Notes: generated by a model from the sequence alone, not told the origin. Shown: positions 50,029 through 59,835, numbered from the stretch's first letter. The stretch is 64,000 bases of DNA from DATJHM01 sp963777355 (GCA_963777355.1 CAVZQK010000018.1:62001-126000); one strand, 5' to 3'. Translations and numbers: made by a program.

Positions 50029-51191
50029 ATGCGATTTCTTATATCTGGCGGAGGGACCGGTGGGCATATCTATCCCGCCCTGGCGGTTGCTACGCGTTTA
50101 CGCGATCTCTCTTATAGCGATATTCTCTATCTTGGCAGTGATGACGGCCTGGAGACGCAGCTTGTGCCTGCGGCGGGTCTGACCCTGGCGACGGTAAAAG
50201 CTGGAAAGCTTCAGCGTTATGTCTCCTGGAGTACCGTAAAAGGGGTTGCCCGTGTGCCTGTAGGTATAACGCAGGCACTGAATATTGTGCGTCAGTTCCG
50301 TCCGGATGTAGTCTTTACCAGTGGTGGCTATGTTGCTGTTCCTGCGGGCCTTGCCGCTCGTAGTCAGAATATACCTTTACTCATACACCAGCAGGATGTG
50401 CCGCCTAATCTAGCGAATCGCTTAATTGCGCCGCTGGCAACGCGCATCTCAGTTGCATTCAGCGATTCTCTGCCATACTTTCCGGCGCAGAAATCTCTGC
50501 TCCTGGGGAATCCGCTGCGGCAAGAGATTCTCGATGTGCGGCAGACCGTACCTCAGGAGGCGAAGCGAACGTTGGGGTTTGCACAAGATCTGCCATTGCT
50601 GCTAGTGACAGGCGGAAGCCAGGGAGCCCGGCACCTTAACCAGGTGCTCTGTCGTGCGCTACCTGAGCTCTTGCCATTCTGCCAGGTCTTACAGATCAGT
50701 GGTCAGAAGCTTTTTGCGGAGACGCAAACGCTCTCAAGTGAGATGATGCAGAATCTCAGCCCTGAATTGCAGCAACGCTACCGGCTAGAGCCCTATATGT
50801 CTGAAGAGATGCCATCTGCCTTACAGGCGGCAGACCTGGTGATCTGTCGGGCGGGGGCGGCGACGTTAAGCGAACTGGCATTTCTGGCCAAGCCAACCAT
50901 CCTGGTGCCGTTGCCGCCAGCCGTAGGGAAGTCTCCCCAGGAGGCGAATGCCACAGCCTTTGCCAAAAAGGGGCGGCCCTGGTGATTAAAGATGACGACT
51001 TGCAGCCTGTAGGGGTAGTTGAGCAGATACAGTCCGTACTTCATTCTGAAGAGAAGCGGGAGATGCTTTCTCGCTCTATCGCAACGTTTGCAAAAGAGCA
51101 TGCGACGCAGGAAATTGTAGAGACGCTGTTGAGTATGGTAAAAGGTGCTGGATCGCTGGATTTAAAGAAGCAAGAGGTTTTACGTCATTGA
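50029..51191 (+). pseudogene. murG: UDP-GlcNAc:lipid I transferase MurG, one-base frameshift
   Basis: MurG makes lipid II from lipid I at the membrane. The start ATG 50029 gives MRFLISGGGTGGHIYPALAVA, then GGYVAVPAGLAA, HQQDVPPNLANRL, VTGGSQGARHLNQ and CRAGAATLSELAFLAKPTILVPLPPA, all family blocks. At GGGG 50970-50973 the frame closes (KKGRPW). With one more G it reads KKGAALVIKDDDLQPVGVVEQIQSVL and continues to TGA 51191, a normal C-terminus of about 387 residues in total. murG should be essential, so a missing G in the assembly is the best explanation. The stop overlaps the murC start. Confidence 0.92.
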
Positions 51192-52666
51192 AACAAAGAC
51201 ACTTGCATTTTATGGGTATCGGTGGACAAGGCATCTCAGCAGTAGCTCAGATGGCGCTTCAGGCTGGCGACGAAGTGACTGGTTGTGACCGCCAGCGTTC
51301 AGCGACAGTGCGTCAGCTAGAAGAGGTCGGAATTAGCGTGCAGATCGGTCATAGTGCGGCGCACCTGGCTACTGTAGATATGCTGGTAATCAGTCCTGCC
51401 ATCACCGCGCTTGATGCAAACAATGCCGAACTACAGGCGGCTCGTGAGCGGAATCTGCCAATTATAGTCTGGCAGGAACTGTTAAGTGAGTACATGCGCG
51501 AGAAATGTGTGCTCTCAGTGAGTGGTGTGCATGGCAAAGGTACGACCACCGCGATGCTCTCACTCATCCTGCTGGACGCTGGTTTTGATCCAACCTGTGA
51601 AATTGGAGCTGTCGTGCCACGCTTCGGGGCCAACTATCGTCTTGGACAGAGCCAGTACTTTGTGAATGAGGCCGATGAGTTCAACCATAATTTCTGGCAT
51701 TATCATCCGCGTGTGGCTCTCGTCAAGGCTCTAGAGTATGAGCATCCAGAGTTCTTTGCCGACTACGAGGCCTTTCTGGCGGCATTTGAACATTTCATTC
51801 GTGGTATGGATTTCGAGGGTGACTGGTCAATTCCGCCCACGTTAGTCTTAAATGCTGATAGTTCAGGCTGTCTGGACCTGTTTACGCGTCTGCGTGGCTG
51901 GCCTGGTCGTCTGATAACGTATAGCGTTGAGGGATTGCATCCTGCGGGTCTTCCGGAGCTTGAGGCGGCGGAAACCTATTGGGCTACTGCTATTCAGCTG
52001 GATGGAAAGACTAGTTTTCGGGTAAGGGGTCGCATTGATACCGCACTCAATGGTCGTGAGATTCGCTTGCAGCTTCCGGGAATCCATAACATCGAGAATG
52101 CTCTGGCCGCTTTAGTCATGGCTCGTATTCTGGGCGCTGATCCGGATTCTCTGATCCGTTCTCTAGAGGAGTTCGGTGGTATTCGCCGCCGTTCAGAGAT
52201 TCGTTATCGAGGAGCGCTCAATCTGAAGACGCACCTGGTTGATGATGTGCTGCTGATTGATGACTATGCTCACCATCCTACGGCTATCAGGATGACGCTA
52301 GAAGCGATGCGCAGACGTTATCCTGAGCGCCGCTTGGTAGCGGTCTATCAGCCACATATGTATAGTCGCACGAAGACATTTTTTGCACAATTTGTTACAT
52401 CTTTTGATAGAGCTGATCTAGTCATACTAACTGAGATTTTTCCAGCGCGTGAGCAGGATACCGGTCTGGTGCATACGCGGGATCTGGTGAGTGCCCTGGC
52501 TCAACGGCCACATTTTGCAGCCGCGAACAAAGAAGTACTTTACGGTGGTGAAACGCTTCAGCAGACCATACAACTCTTGCGTGACCATCTCTGCTCTGGT
52601 GACCTGGTAATACTTATGGGCGCTGGCGACATTTATACTGTAACCGAACTGCTCATGCAGGGTTAA
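51188..52666 (+). CDS. murC: UDP-N-acetylmuramate--L-alanine ligase
   Basis: Adds L-Ala to UDP-MurNAc in the cytoplasm. 492 residues from TTG 51188, which overlaps the murG stop (TTGA). N-terminal HFMGIGGQGISAVAQMALQAG, the ATP loop GVHGKGTTTAML near 118 (family wording is GTHGKTTTTA), NEADEFNHNFWHYHP, and DDYAHHPTAIRMTLEAMR in the C-terminal ligase domain. The P-loop has V and G where T is usual, which may be a lineage variant. Followed by murB after 21 nt. Confidence 0.95.
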   Translation: MKQRHLHFMGIGGQGISAVAQMALQAGDEVTGCDRQRSATVRQLEEVGISVQIGHSAAHLATVDMLVISPAITALDANNAELQAARERNLPIIVWQELLSEYMREKCVLSVSGVHGKGTTTAMLSLILLDAGFDPTCEIGAVVPRFGANYRLGQSQYFVNEADEFNHNFWHYHPRVALVKALEYEHPEFFADYEAFLAAFEHFIRGMDFEGDWSIPPTLVLNADSSGCLDLFTRLRGWPGRLITYSVEGLHPAGLPELEAAETYWATAIQLDGKTSFRVRGRIDTALNGREIRLQLPGIHNIENALAALVMARILGADPDSLIRSLEEFGGIRRRSEIRYRGALNLKTHLVDDVLLIDDYAHHPTAIRMTLEAMRRRYPERRLVAVYQPHMYSRTKTFFAQFVTSFDRADLVILTEIFPAREQDTGLVHTRDLVSALAQRPHFAAANKEVLYGGETLQQTIQLLRDHLCSGDLVILMGAGDIYTVTELLMQG

Positions 52667-52687
52667 GTTGAGAGAGAAAATAATTCT

Positions 52688-53713
52688 ATGGCATTTGAAG
52701 TTGAGACCGCCTATACCGAACTACGAGCCCGCTTTGGTGAGCGAGTGCGCCGTGACGAGCCACTTGCACGCCATTGTACTTTTGGTGTGGGTGGGCCCGC
52801 CGATATCTGGGTCTCGCTTGAACGGCGCGAGGATTTGCTGGATCTGGTAACCCTATCTGCGGAGCGGCGCTGGCCTCTGCTCATCACTGGAAATGGCACA
52901 AATGTTTTGTATGCCGATGCTGGCGTACGGGGTATCGTAGCCCGTATCGCTCTAACCACCTATACACTTGAGGATCGTGGCGATGGGACCGCCCTGCTGG
53001 TTGCTGGCGCTGGAGTAAGCTGGCCGCGTTTATTAAACGAACTGGCTCTTTTGGGATGGGGTGGGTTAGAGTTTGGTCCTGGTATTCCGGGAACACTGGG
53101 TGGTGGAGTTATCAGCAATGCGGGTGCGCATCAAGGCGATCTGGGCCAGGTTCTGCAATGGGTAGAGGTAGTGGATGCGCGTCAGTGTGAGACACAGATG
53201 TTGCCACCGGTTATCGTGCATTATCAGCACGACGATCTGGAGTTGAGCTATCGACACAGCCGTTTTCGTGCTCAGCGCCGTGTGCAGTTTGATGCGCTTG
53301 GCAATCCAGTCGCTGCCCCTCGCCAGCTTATTGAGCCGGGAGAGATCATTGTACAGATGGGTATTTTGTTGAAGCAGCGCGAGCCAGCGTTGTTGCGTGA
53401 AACAATTGATGCTCACAAATTACATCGAAAGCAGACACAGCCGGTGCAGCAAAGCGCAGGCTCTGTCTTTAAGAATCCTGAAGGGGACTATGCGGGCCGT
53501 CTGATTGAGGCGGTTGGTTTGAAGGGGGAGACTCGCGGTAGGGCGCAGCTTTCAGAGCGCCACGCCAATTTTATTGTGAACGTAGGAGGCGCGCGTGCTG
53601 CGGATATTGCAGCACTTATCAAAGAGGCACATAATCGCGTACGTGAACAGTTTGGTGTGGATTTGGAGTTAGAAGTTGAGTTACGCGGTGAGTGGAGGGA
53701 AACAATATCATGA
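52688..53713 (+). CDS. murB: UDP-N-acetylenolpyruvoylglucosamine reductase
   Basis: FAD enzyme that reduces UDP-GlcNAc-enolpyruvate to UDP-MurNAc. 341 residues: CTFGVGGPADIWV, ITGNGTNVLYADAGVRGIVARI (FAD loop), GLEFGPGIPGTLGGGVISNAGAHQ, ELSYRHSRFR, and the C-terminal SAGSVFKNPEGDYAGRLIEAVGLKG with the catalytic Ser region, then SERHANFIVNVGGA. Matches type IB/II MurB. GAGAGAG upstream. The stop overlaps ftsQ (ATGA). Confidence 0.95.
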   Translation: MAFEVETAYTELRARFGERVRRDEPLARHCTFGVGGPADIWVSLERREDLLDLVTLSAERRWPLLITGNGTNVLYADAGVRGIVARIALTTYTLEDRGDGTALLVAGAGVSWPRLLNELALLGWGGLEFGPGIPGTLGGGVISNAGAHQGDLGQVLQWVEVVDARQCETQMLPPVIVHYQHDDLELSYRHSRFRAQRRVQFDALGNPVAAPRQLIEPGEIIVQMGILLKQREPALLRETIDAHKLHRKQTQPVQQSAGSVFKNPEGDYAGRLIEAVGLKGETRGRAQLSERHANFIVNVGGARAADIAALIKEAHNRVREQFGVDLELEVELRGEWRETIS

Positions 53714-54831
53714 CGCAGAAAAAACAACTTCAAGAGCAGGTAGCTTCGCATTCTTACAAACGGCCAGTTGTGCATGAAGAAGCTCCACAGACTCTCCAAC
53801 GCGTTGTTACGATTCCTGACGTCAATCCGCTGGAGTCCTGGAACGAGTTTGAGCTCCGCCGTAAGCAGATAAGTCGTGCTCGCACACGCCCTCGCAAATA
53901 TGTAGGACCTGTTGCACGAACGTTTGTGCAGACTGGTGCCTATGCTCCCATCGGGCAATCGCGAACAGTGAGAAAATCACTTTCAGGGTATGGTACACGC
54001 GTGCCGCAACGCAGCGGTCGGCTGGCTTTTCGTCGTGGTCTGATCTGGAAGCTCTTGAGTGTGCTGGCTGGCGGCGTGCTCTTAATGTTGGCGGCAAACT
54101 TTGCATTTGCCGGCAACGCCTTTCGCATTGAGCAGGTCACAGTACTTGGTACACATAATGATACTTTGATACGTTCTATACAGAGAATGGGTATGCAGGG
54201 GCAAAATATTTTCTTGCTCAACGTACCTGCGATGAGTGAGCGTATCACCGCATCCTCTCTGGTTGATTCTGCAACATTAAGTAAGCAGTTACCGAATCAA
54301 CTGGTCGTGACAGTGAACGAGCGTACGCCATTTTTGCTCTGGGAGACACCGCAAGGCCTGTTTAGCGTTGATCACAAGGGAGTGGTGATCGCGCCAGTAG
54401 ATACAGGTGCCAATGTTGCTGGCTTTGAAACCGTGACGGACGTCAGTCAGCAGGATGGGCAAAAGGCAGCGAAAAATTATCCTATAATTCAACCGGGTAC
54501 ACAATTAAATCAAGCTGATATTGCATTTGCGTCCAATATATTCAAAGAACTTCCAGGTGTCCTGGGTAACAGTGTTTTTACATTGCATTATGATGGTACA
54601 ATATATGCTACAACTCCTGATGAGTCTAACAGTGTGGGTCGTAAGGGATCATTTATTGTGAAAAGTGGAGATGGTTGGCTTGCCTATCTCGGTGGAGCGG
54701 GAGATAGCAATTCTTTGGAGAATAGACTGCTTGAGTTGCAACAATTGCTTTTACTGGCGCAAAAGCAGCAATTGAAGTTTGCGACCATCGATCTGCGCTA
54801 TGGCTTGCATCCTGTTTATACAGTAAAGTGA
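53710..54831 (+). CDS. ftsQ: Cell division protein FtsQ (DivIB-like)
   Basis: 373 residues; start ATG 53710 overlaps the murB stop, with GGAGGG upstream. A long basic cytoplasmic region (about 110 residues, Arg-rich) precedes one membrane helix (LLSVLAGGVLLMLAANFAFA, about 117-136). Then the POTRA domain (FRIEQVTVLGTHNDTLIRSIQRMGMQGQNIFLLNVPAMSERI...LPNQLVVTVNERTP) and the FtsQ beta domain (LFSVDHKGVVIAP to LQQLLLLAQKQQLKFATIDLRYG). It connects FtsL/FtsI to early divisome parts. Assigned by domains and position before ftsA. Confidence 0.93.
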   Translation: MTQKKQLQEQVASHSYKRPVVHEEAPQTLQRVVTIPDVNPLESWNEFELRRKQISRARTRPRKYVGPVARTFVQTGAYAPIGQSRTVRKSLSGYGTRVPQRSGRLAFRRGLIWKLLSVLAGGVLLMLAANFAFAGNAFRIEQVTVLGTHNDTLIRSIQRMGMQGQNIFLLNVPAMSERITASSLVDSATLSKQLPNQLVVTVNERTPFLLWETPQGLFSVDHKGVVIAPVDTGANVAGFETVTDVSQQDGQKAAKNYPIIQPGTQLNQADIAFASNIFKELPGVLGNSVFTLHYDGTIYATTPDESNSVGRKGSFIVKSGDGWLAYLGGAGDSNSLENRLLELQQLLLLAQKQQLKFATIDLRYGLHPVYTVK

Positions 54832-54910
54832 AGATAGTTATACGTGGCTTGTTTCAAAAAAGACTTTGTAGTGCGTCTCATCTTTGTACCGCCTAGGGGG
54901 AGCTTCTATC

Positions 54911-56143
54911 GTGCAAGAGCGGGTGATTGTCGGCATTGATGTCGGAACAACAAAAATCTGTGTCCTGGTCGGAGAATTAGATCGCGACGGGAAGCTGAAT
55001 ATTGTTGGTGTTGGCACCTGCCCTTCACAGGGTTTGCGCCGCGGAGTGGTGGTGAACATTGAAGAGACGGTCACTTCAATTGCTGCGGCGCTAGATCGTG
55101 CTGAACGCCTTTCGGGGAAAAAAATTCTCTCGGCATATGTGGGTATTGCTGGAAGCCATATTGAATCGGAAAATAGCAAAGGATTTGTTGCCATCTCTAG
55201 CCATCAGGATATCTCGCAAAACGACATCAGCCGAGCGATAGAGGTGGCACGTGCGATTGCGATTCCTGCTAATCGCGAAGTTATTCATGTGATTCCGCGA
55301 GGATATGTAGTAGATGGGCAAGAGGGTATTAAAAATCCTATAGGGATGTCTGGTTTTCGTCTAGAAGTAGAGACACATATCATTACGGGGGCTGTGTCTT
55401 CAATTCATAATTTAATTAAATGTGTACATAAAGCTCATGTAGAGATTGAAGACCTTGTGCTAGAGCCTCTGGCATCCAGTGAGGCAGTTCTGGCGGATGG
55501 AGAGACCGATCTGGGAGTGGCGCTGGTCGATATTGGTGGCGGCACAACCGATGTTGCGGTATTTGTTGATGGAGCTATCTGGCATACGATTGTGTTGCCT
55601 GTTGGTGGCAATCTCATCACCAGTGATATCGCGATAGGTCTGCGCCTGTCTCCAGGCGTAGCGGAAGAGTTAAAGATCACCTATGGTCATTGTGATCCTT
55701 CAGTCATTGATGATGATGACATGGTAGACCTGTCGCAATTTATGCCTGATTGTAATGATCTTGTTCCTCGTAAATTGCTTGCGGAGATTATTCAAGCCCG
55801 TGTTGAAGAGCTTTTTGGCATGGTGCATGAGGAGATAAAAAAGTCTGGCTACGATGGGCTATTGCCAGCGGGTATTGTAATCACCGGGGGAACGGCAGAA
55901 CTCCCCGGAATCCTGGAACTTTCGGGCCAGATTCTGGATCTGCCTACGCGGATGGGGGCTCCCCTGGGATTGCATGGGTTGGCTGATTCCATTAGCCGTC
56001 CTGCATTCTCGACGGCTGTCGGTCTTTTATTATGGGGATTGCGTCATACATCTTTTTTGATCGACGAGGAGGAGCCAGACAGTGAAGAGCCTGGAGATAT
56101 TCTCTCCCGTTTCGGACGCTGGCTGCGTGCATTTATTCCTTAG
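54911..56143 (+). CDS. ftsA: Cell division protein FtsA
   Basis: Actin-like ATPase that tethers FtsZ to the membrane. 410 residues from GTG 54911, with GGGGGAG upstream. Phosphate 1 loop VIVGIDVGTTKICVLVGEL, the 1C domain ISSHQDISQNDISRAIEVARAI, phosphate 2 ALVDIGGGTTDVAVFVDG, and GIVITGGTAELPGILEL. The C-terminus ILSRFGRWLRAFIP is an amphipathic membrane-targeting helix. A 136-nt gap leads to ftsZ. Confidence 0.95.
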   Translation: MQERVIVGIDVGTTKICVLVGELDRDGKLNIVGVGTCPSQGLRRGVVVNIEETVTSIAAALDRAERLSGKKILSAYVGIAGSHIESENSKGFVAISSHQDISQNDISRAIEVARAIAIPANREVIHVIPRGYVVDGQEGIKNPIGMSGFRLEVETHIITGAVSSIHNLIKCVHKAHVEIEDLVLEPLASSEAVLADGETDLGVALVDIGGGTTDVAVFVDGAIWHTIVLPVGGNLITSDIAIGLRLSPGVAEELKITYGHCDPSVIDDDDMVDLSQFMPDCNDLVPRKLLAEIIQARVEELFGMVHEEIKKSGYDGLLPAGIVITGGTAELPGILELSGQILDLPTRMGAPLGLHGLADSISRPAFSTAVGLLLWGLRHTSFLIDEEEPDSEEPGDILSRFGRWLRAFIP

Positions 56144-56279
56144 AAGAACCATAGAACCTGTCTTAAACGGCACGGCAAGTTACGCTCATCTCAGACACGT
56201 TCTTCAGCATAGTTTCTCACGAGAAAGAATGTGTTTTTGTTCGTTCTACCAATGAGAGACTTTAAAGGGGGCCACGGAA

Positions 56280-57863
56280 ATGTTACCAATGGGAAATCAT
56301 CAAATTGAAGGCTTCGCTCAGATTCGCGTTATCGGCGTTGGCGGCGGCGGCAGCAATGCGGTTAATCGCATGATTCAGGCGAATATGGTGGGGATTGAGT
56401 TTATCGCCATCAATACGGACGCCCAGGCGTTGCTGTTGACTGAGGCTCCACATCGCATTCGCATCGGCGATAAGCTCACTCGTGGTCTCGGTGCAGGAGG
56501 GAACCCTAGCGTCGGTTCAAAGGCTGCTGAGGAGAACGCCGAGGAGATCTACGAGGCTTTGAAGGGTTCTGATATGGTGTTTATTACTGCCGGTATGGGT
56601 GGTGGCACAGGGACGGGTGCCAGCCCAGTAGTAGCGCAGATTGCCCGCGAGGTTGGGGCGCTTACAGTTGGAGTAGTGACAAAGCCTTTTGCCTTTGAAG
56701 GTAAGAAGCGTATGCTCTCGGCTGAAGAGGGAATCGCGAGTTTGAAGCAGCACGTAGATACATTGATCACTGTGCCAAATGATCGTCTGCTCCAGGTTGC
56801 GGATAAGCGCACGCCTCTGGCCGATGCCTTCCGCCTGGCCGATGATGTCTTGCGCCAGGGTATTCAGGGCATCAGCGATCTGATCACCGTTCCTGGTCTG
56901 ATTAATCTGGACTTTGCGGATGTGAAGACGATCATGTCTGCTGCTGGTTCGGCCCTGATGGCTATTGGCGAGGCCAGTGGCGAGACGCGGGCCACGGATG
57001 CCGCCAATATTGCTATTGCCAGTCCGCTCCTGGATATTGATATCAGTGGCGCTCGCGGCGTATTATTCAATATCACTGGCGGGATGGATATGACCCTCTT
57101 CGAGGTCAATGAGGCGGCGGATATTATCAGTAATGCTGCCCATCCTGAAGCGAATATCATTTTTGGTGCGGTGCAAGATCCGAATTATGACGGAAAGGTC
57201 AAAATTACGGTAATTGCCACGGGTTTTGATGGGGGCGCGGCTCGTCCACAGCCTGCTTCGCATACCTCCTATGCGCAGCCTCGCCAGGATTATGATCGCA
57301 GCAGGCTCTATCCTGTCTCATCTGCTCCGGTAAACAATATGAGCAATGGTAATAGTGGCTCCGCACGAGCACCACAGGCCCAGAATCAATATGCACAGCC
57401 GTCGGTTGGTGCACCGCTTCAGCCTGCCAGCCTTGCAAAGCCTTCAACTGATCCATTGGGAAATGGCTCGATTTCTGGTTCGCGTGCCCAGCAGATGGGT
57501 GGGCAGTTGCCAGTGGATAATAGTCGTCCTCGTCAGGTGACACCACCACCTTTGTCTATGAGTGGCGATCCGAGTTATGCGCGAGGTGGTACGCCGCCCG
57601 TGCAGAATATGCGTGATCGAAGTGCATCTCTGCCGACAGAAGCGGACGAAGAAGAGTACGGCCTGGAGCAAGAGCTACCGGAGTCAGAGATGGGTTCGCA
57701 GAACTTACCGATGCCAGAGCCAGGTGCGCAGCCTCTCCAGCATCCGCCAACCTCTGGCCGTGCAATTCGGCGTCTGGACCGTAATTCAGAACTGGTTCGT
57801 GGGAGCCGGAATGCGCCTTCGGGTGATGTCATTGATATTCCAGCCTTTTTGCGCCGTCGTTAG
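56280..57863 (+). CDS. ftsZ: Cell division protein FtsZ
   Basis: Tubulin-like GTPase that forms the division ring. 527 residues: IRVIGVGGGGSNAVNRMI, GMGGGTGTGASPVVAQIAREVG (tubulin signature loop), NLDFADVKTIMSAAGSALMAIGEASGE with the catalytic T7 residues, and the core ends near 325. A Gln/Pro/Ser-rich linker of about 180 residues, longer than average, leads to the conserved tail GDVIDIPAFLRRR that binds FtsA. Ribosome site GGGGG before ATG 56280. Last gene of the cluster. Confidence 0.97.
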   Translation: MLPMGNHQIEGFAQIRVIGVGGGGSNAVNRMIQANMVGIEFIAINTDAQALLLTEAPHRIRIGDKLTRGLGAGGNPSVGSKAAEENAEEIYEALKGSDMVFITAGMGGGTGTGASPVVAQIAREVGALTVGVVTKPFAFEGKKRMLSAEEGIASLKQHVDTLITVPNDRLLQVADKRTPLADAFRLADDVLRQGIQGISDLITVPGLINLDFADVKTIMSAAGSALMAIGEASGETRATDAANIAIASPLLDIDISGARGVLFNITGGMDMTLFEVNEAADIISNAAHPEANIIFGAVQDPNYDGKVKITVIATGFDGGAARPQPASHTSYAQPRQDYDRSRLYPVSSAPVNNMSNGNSGSARAPQAQNQYAQPSVGAPLQPASLAKPSTDPLGNGSISGSRAQQMGGQLPVDNSRPRQVTPPPLSMSGDPSYARGGTPPVQNMRDRSASLPTEADEEEYGLEQELPESEMGSQNLPMPEPGAQPLQHPPTSGRAIRRLDRNSELVRGSRNAPSGDVIDIPAFLRRR

Positions 57864-57879
57864 TTGGAAAAAAGAGCAC

Positions 57880-57914
57880 AAAAAATGGACCGCAGATCTG
57901 CGGTCCATTTTTTT
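57880..57914. terminator. Strong bidirectional terminator after ftsZ
   Basis: Perfect 34-bp palindrome (57880-57913), centre GCAGATCTGC, with A6 on one side and T7 on the other. It ends ftsZ and the convergent BON-protein gene. Confidence 0.92.
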
Positions 57915-57920
57915 ACCGGG

Positions 57921-58715
57921 TTAAATTTTATTGCGCGTTCTGCCCAGGTTGCCCGGAATCTCTTTGTTTAAACCAATATGGTTTACCACCACGCGTACTC
58001 CTGGTAGACCAATCATCTCTCGCTCCAGCATCTGTTTCATGCTACTGTTAGGAACATCGCCATAAAGATGGACGATAAAGTTCTCTACCAGAATATTCAG
58101 ATTCTGTGCGCCATCAAGCTTTCCCTGGGCCCGTAGGCTTTCGAGGCGATTGTTGGCCAGGGGGAGAATTGCATCTTCTGCGACCAGAAAATTCCGTACA
58201 TCCAATACATTGGGTACAGTATGCATAACCCGCTCCAGATGTTCGCGTTGGGCCTCAAGTTCGACTTTGCCATAGAGGGCCAGAATGACACCGTTCTCCT
58301 TGACCTGGTCAAGTTCGACAGTAACTGGGTGGACACTGTAAGCTGTACTGCTCACAGTCACATTTCTATCCAGTGTCAACTGAGCTTGCTCCAGCACCTG
58401 GTGCGGAGTTAAGTGCGAATTATAGATATAGACAGGGCCTTGTTCTTCATGTGGGGAGGCCATCGGATCTTCCAGGGCCCAGCCTAGAATGCCGACCAGG
58501 ATAAGTGGAGCTCCAATTATAGTTAGCCAGGGGGTTTCTGGAACGAACAGCAGTCCAGCTACCGTCATCAGAATGGCTGCACTCAAGAGCGCAGGCCACA
58601 GACTCGGATTCGGCAAATGGATATGAGGCTCTTCCTCTTCCACCTCTGGATTGGCTGCAATGGATTGATGGAGCTCGTCTGTTGTGAGCTGAGCACTTTG
58701 TAGTGACGTTTCCAT
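57921..58715 (-). CDS. Membrane protein with oxidase-subunit-IV-like N-terminus and BON-type domains
   Basis: 264 residues. The N-terminal part has HLPNPSLWPALLSAAILMTVAGLLF and PWLTIIGAPLILVGILGWALEDP: two helices in the PSxWP...G...GW pattern of small subunit IV in aa3-type oxidases. From about 95 onward there are two BON-like units (VTVSSTAYSVHPVTVELDQVKENGVILALYGKVELEAQREHLERVMHTVPNVLDVRNFLV, and NILVENFIVHLYGDVPNSSMKQMLEREMIGLPGVRVVVNHI), domains that bind lipids or membranes. The gene lies near sco, ctaB, ctaG and coxB, which supports a link to the respiratory oxidase. Ribosome site not clear. Confidence 0.75.
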   Translation of the reverse strand: METSLQSAQLTTDELHQSIAANPEVEEEEPHIHLPNPSLWPALLSAAILMTVAGLLFVPETPWLTIIGAPLILVGILGWALEDPMASPHEEQGPVYIYNSHLTPHQVLEQAQLTLDRNVTVSSTAYSVHPVTVELDQVKENGVILALYGKVELEAQREHLERVMHTVPNVLDVRNFLVAEDAILPLANNRLESLRAQGKLDGAQNLNILVENFIVHLYGDVPNSSMKQMLEREMIGLPGVRVVVNHIGLNKEIPGNLGRTRNKI

Positions 58716-58842
58716 AAATCACTCGCTTTCTTCCGAGAGTGGTATAAATTCAGCGAGGACCTTACTTTTCTAGTTGTCCTGCTATTAAGCATACCAAATA
58801 TCTCTCTTTCATGCAAGCATATCCCTGCTGTTTCTGCTCGTG

Positions 58843-59835
58843 CTAAACGCTGACATTGCATGCTAGCTCAAGGAGTTCTTTCTCTAGCTCTTGCCACACG
58901 CGCAATTCAGCCTGGAGGCGCGTGAGGGAATGTTTGCGCTGCACTGCCTGAATCATTTTTTGCATGACCCGTTCCTGAAAACCTGCGAGATACTTCTGTT
59001 GCAAGTGCCCTTCTGGCATAATTCCTAACTCTATCTGGCAGAGATCGTAAAATTCCTCTGGCTCAAATGCCAATGCAAGCAGGTCAGCGTAGGATTTGAT
59101 CTGGTCGAGCCGTGTCTGTGTAAAGTAGTACGGTTCGTTACTTACAATAAGCAGACAGCCGGCGGTACGATCAGCCTGCATAATTGGATATGCTACGCAA
59201 CTTTCTCCCAGGGAGAGAGACTGTTCGGAAAAAAGGTGCGTTTTTTCGTTGCTGCATTGCAGCATAATGGGATGACCAGAGACGATAGCCTGTCCTGTTG
59301 GCGACTCTGCTCCGAAAAGTTGTGTCTGGTAGTCATGACTAATTGAAGAAATGGTGCCTCTACCGTAGGTTTTACGTAAGCTGCGAATCTTATTTTGCTC
59401 ATCAGGTTGCATACATTGAATAATGATAGCCGCTATACCCTGTTGATTAGGGTCGATATGTGTGAGTACTTGCTGTAAGATCAAGGTACTGATCGTAGGA
59501 GCACGCAGGACTGTCGGACTACTGGTATACGCATTCAGGACCTGACCATAGAAAGTAGAAGGGATTTCCGGAACCTGGATCTCCTGTGTTGTCTGCACAT
59601 GAAACAGCTGAGGGAAATCGTCTGCGAGAAATTCAGCGAATTGCGTACGATAATGAGGTAATGCTTCCAGGAGTAGACGTATATTATCATAACGTGGCCT
59701 TGTAGAGCTGGTACACCATCGGGAAAGAGTGACGGGATTGATGTTCAAGCTCTGGGCGATACGTTGTTTTTCCTGGGTATCACTGATTATTTTTCCTAGC
59801 AATTCGCGCCATGTGTTTGCTTCTTTTACTGTCAT
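58843..59835 (-). CDS. HTH-GAF domain transcriptional regulator
   Basis: 330 residues. Residues about 8-60 form a Cro/XRE-like helix-turn-helix (WRELLGKIISDTQEKQRIAQSLNINPVTLSRWCTSSTRPR, LLEALPHYR). Residues about 105-265 match a GAF sensor (QQVLTHIDPNQQGIAAIIIQCM, GRGTISSISHDYQTQLFGAESPTGQAIVSGHPIML, CVAYPIMQADRTAGCLLIVSN, SYADLLALAFEPEEF). The C-terminus is helical. Two cysteines in the GAF could bind a ligand or sense redox but this is not established. The promoter faces the sco-ctaB side; regulation of oxidase genes is conceivable. Confidence 0.78.
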   Translation of the reverse strand: MTVKEANTWRELLGKIISDTQEKQRIAQSLNINPVTLSRWCTSSTRPRYDNIRLLLEALPHYRTQFAEFLADDFPQLFHVQTTQEIQVPEIPSTFYGQVLNAYTSSPTVLRAPTISTLILQQVLTHIDPNQQGIAAIIIQCMQPDEQNKIRSLRKTYGRGTISSISHDYQTQLFGAESPTGQAIVSGHPIMLQCSNEKTHLFSEQSLSLGESCVAYPIMQADRTAGCLLIVSNEPYYFTQTRLDQIKSYADLLALAFEPEEFYDLCQIELGIMPEGHLQQKYLAGFQERVMQKMIQAVQRKHSLTRLQAELRVWQELEKELLELACNVSV

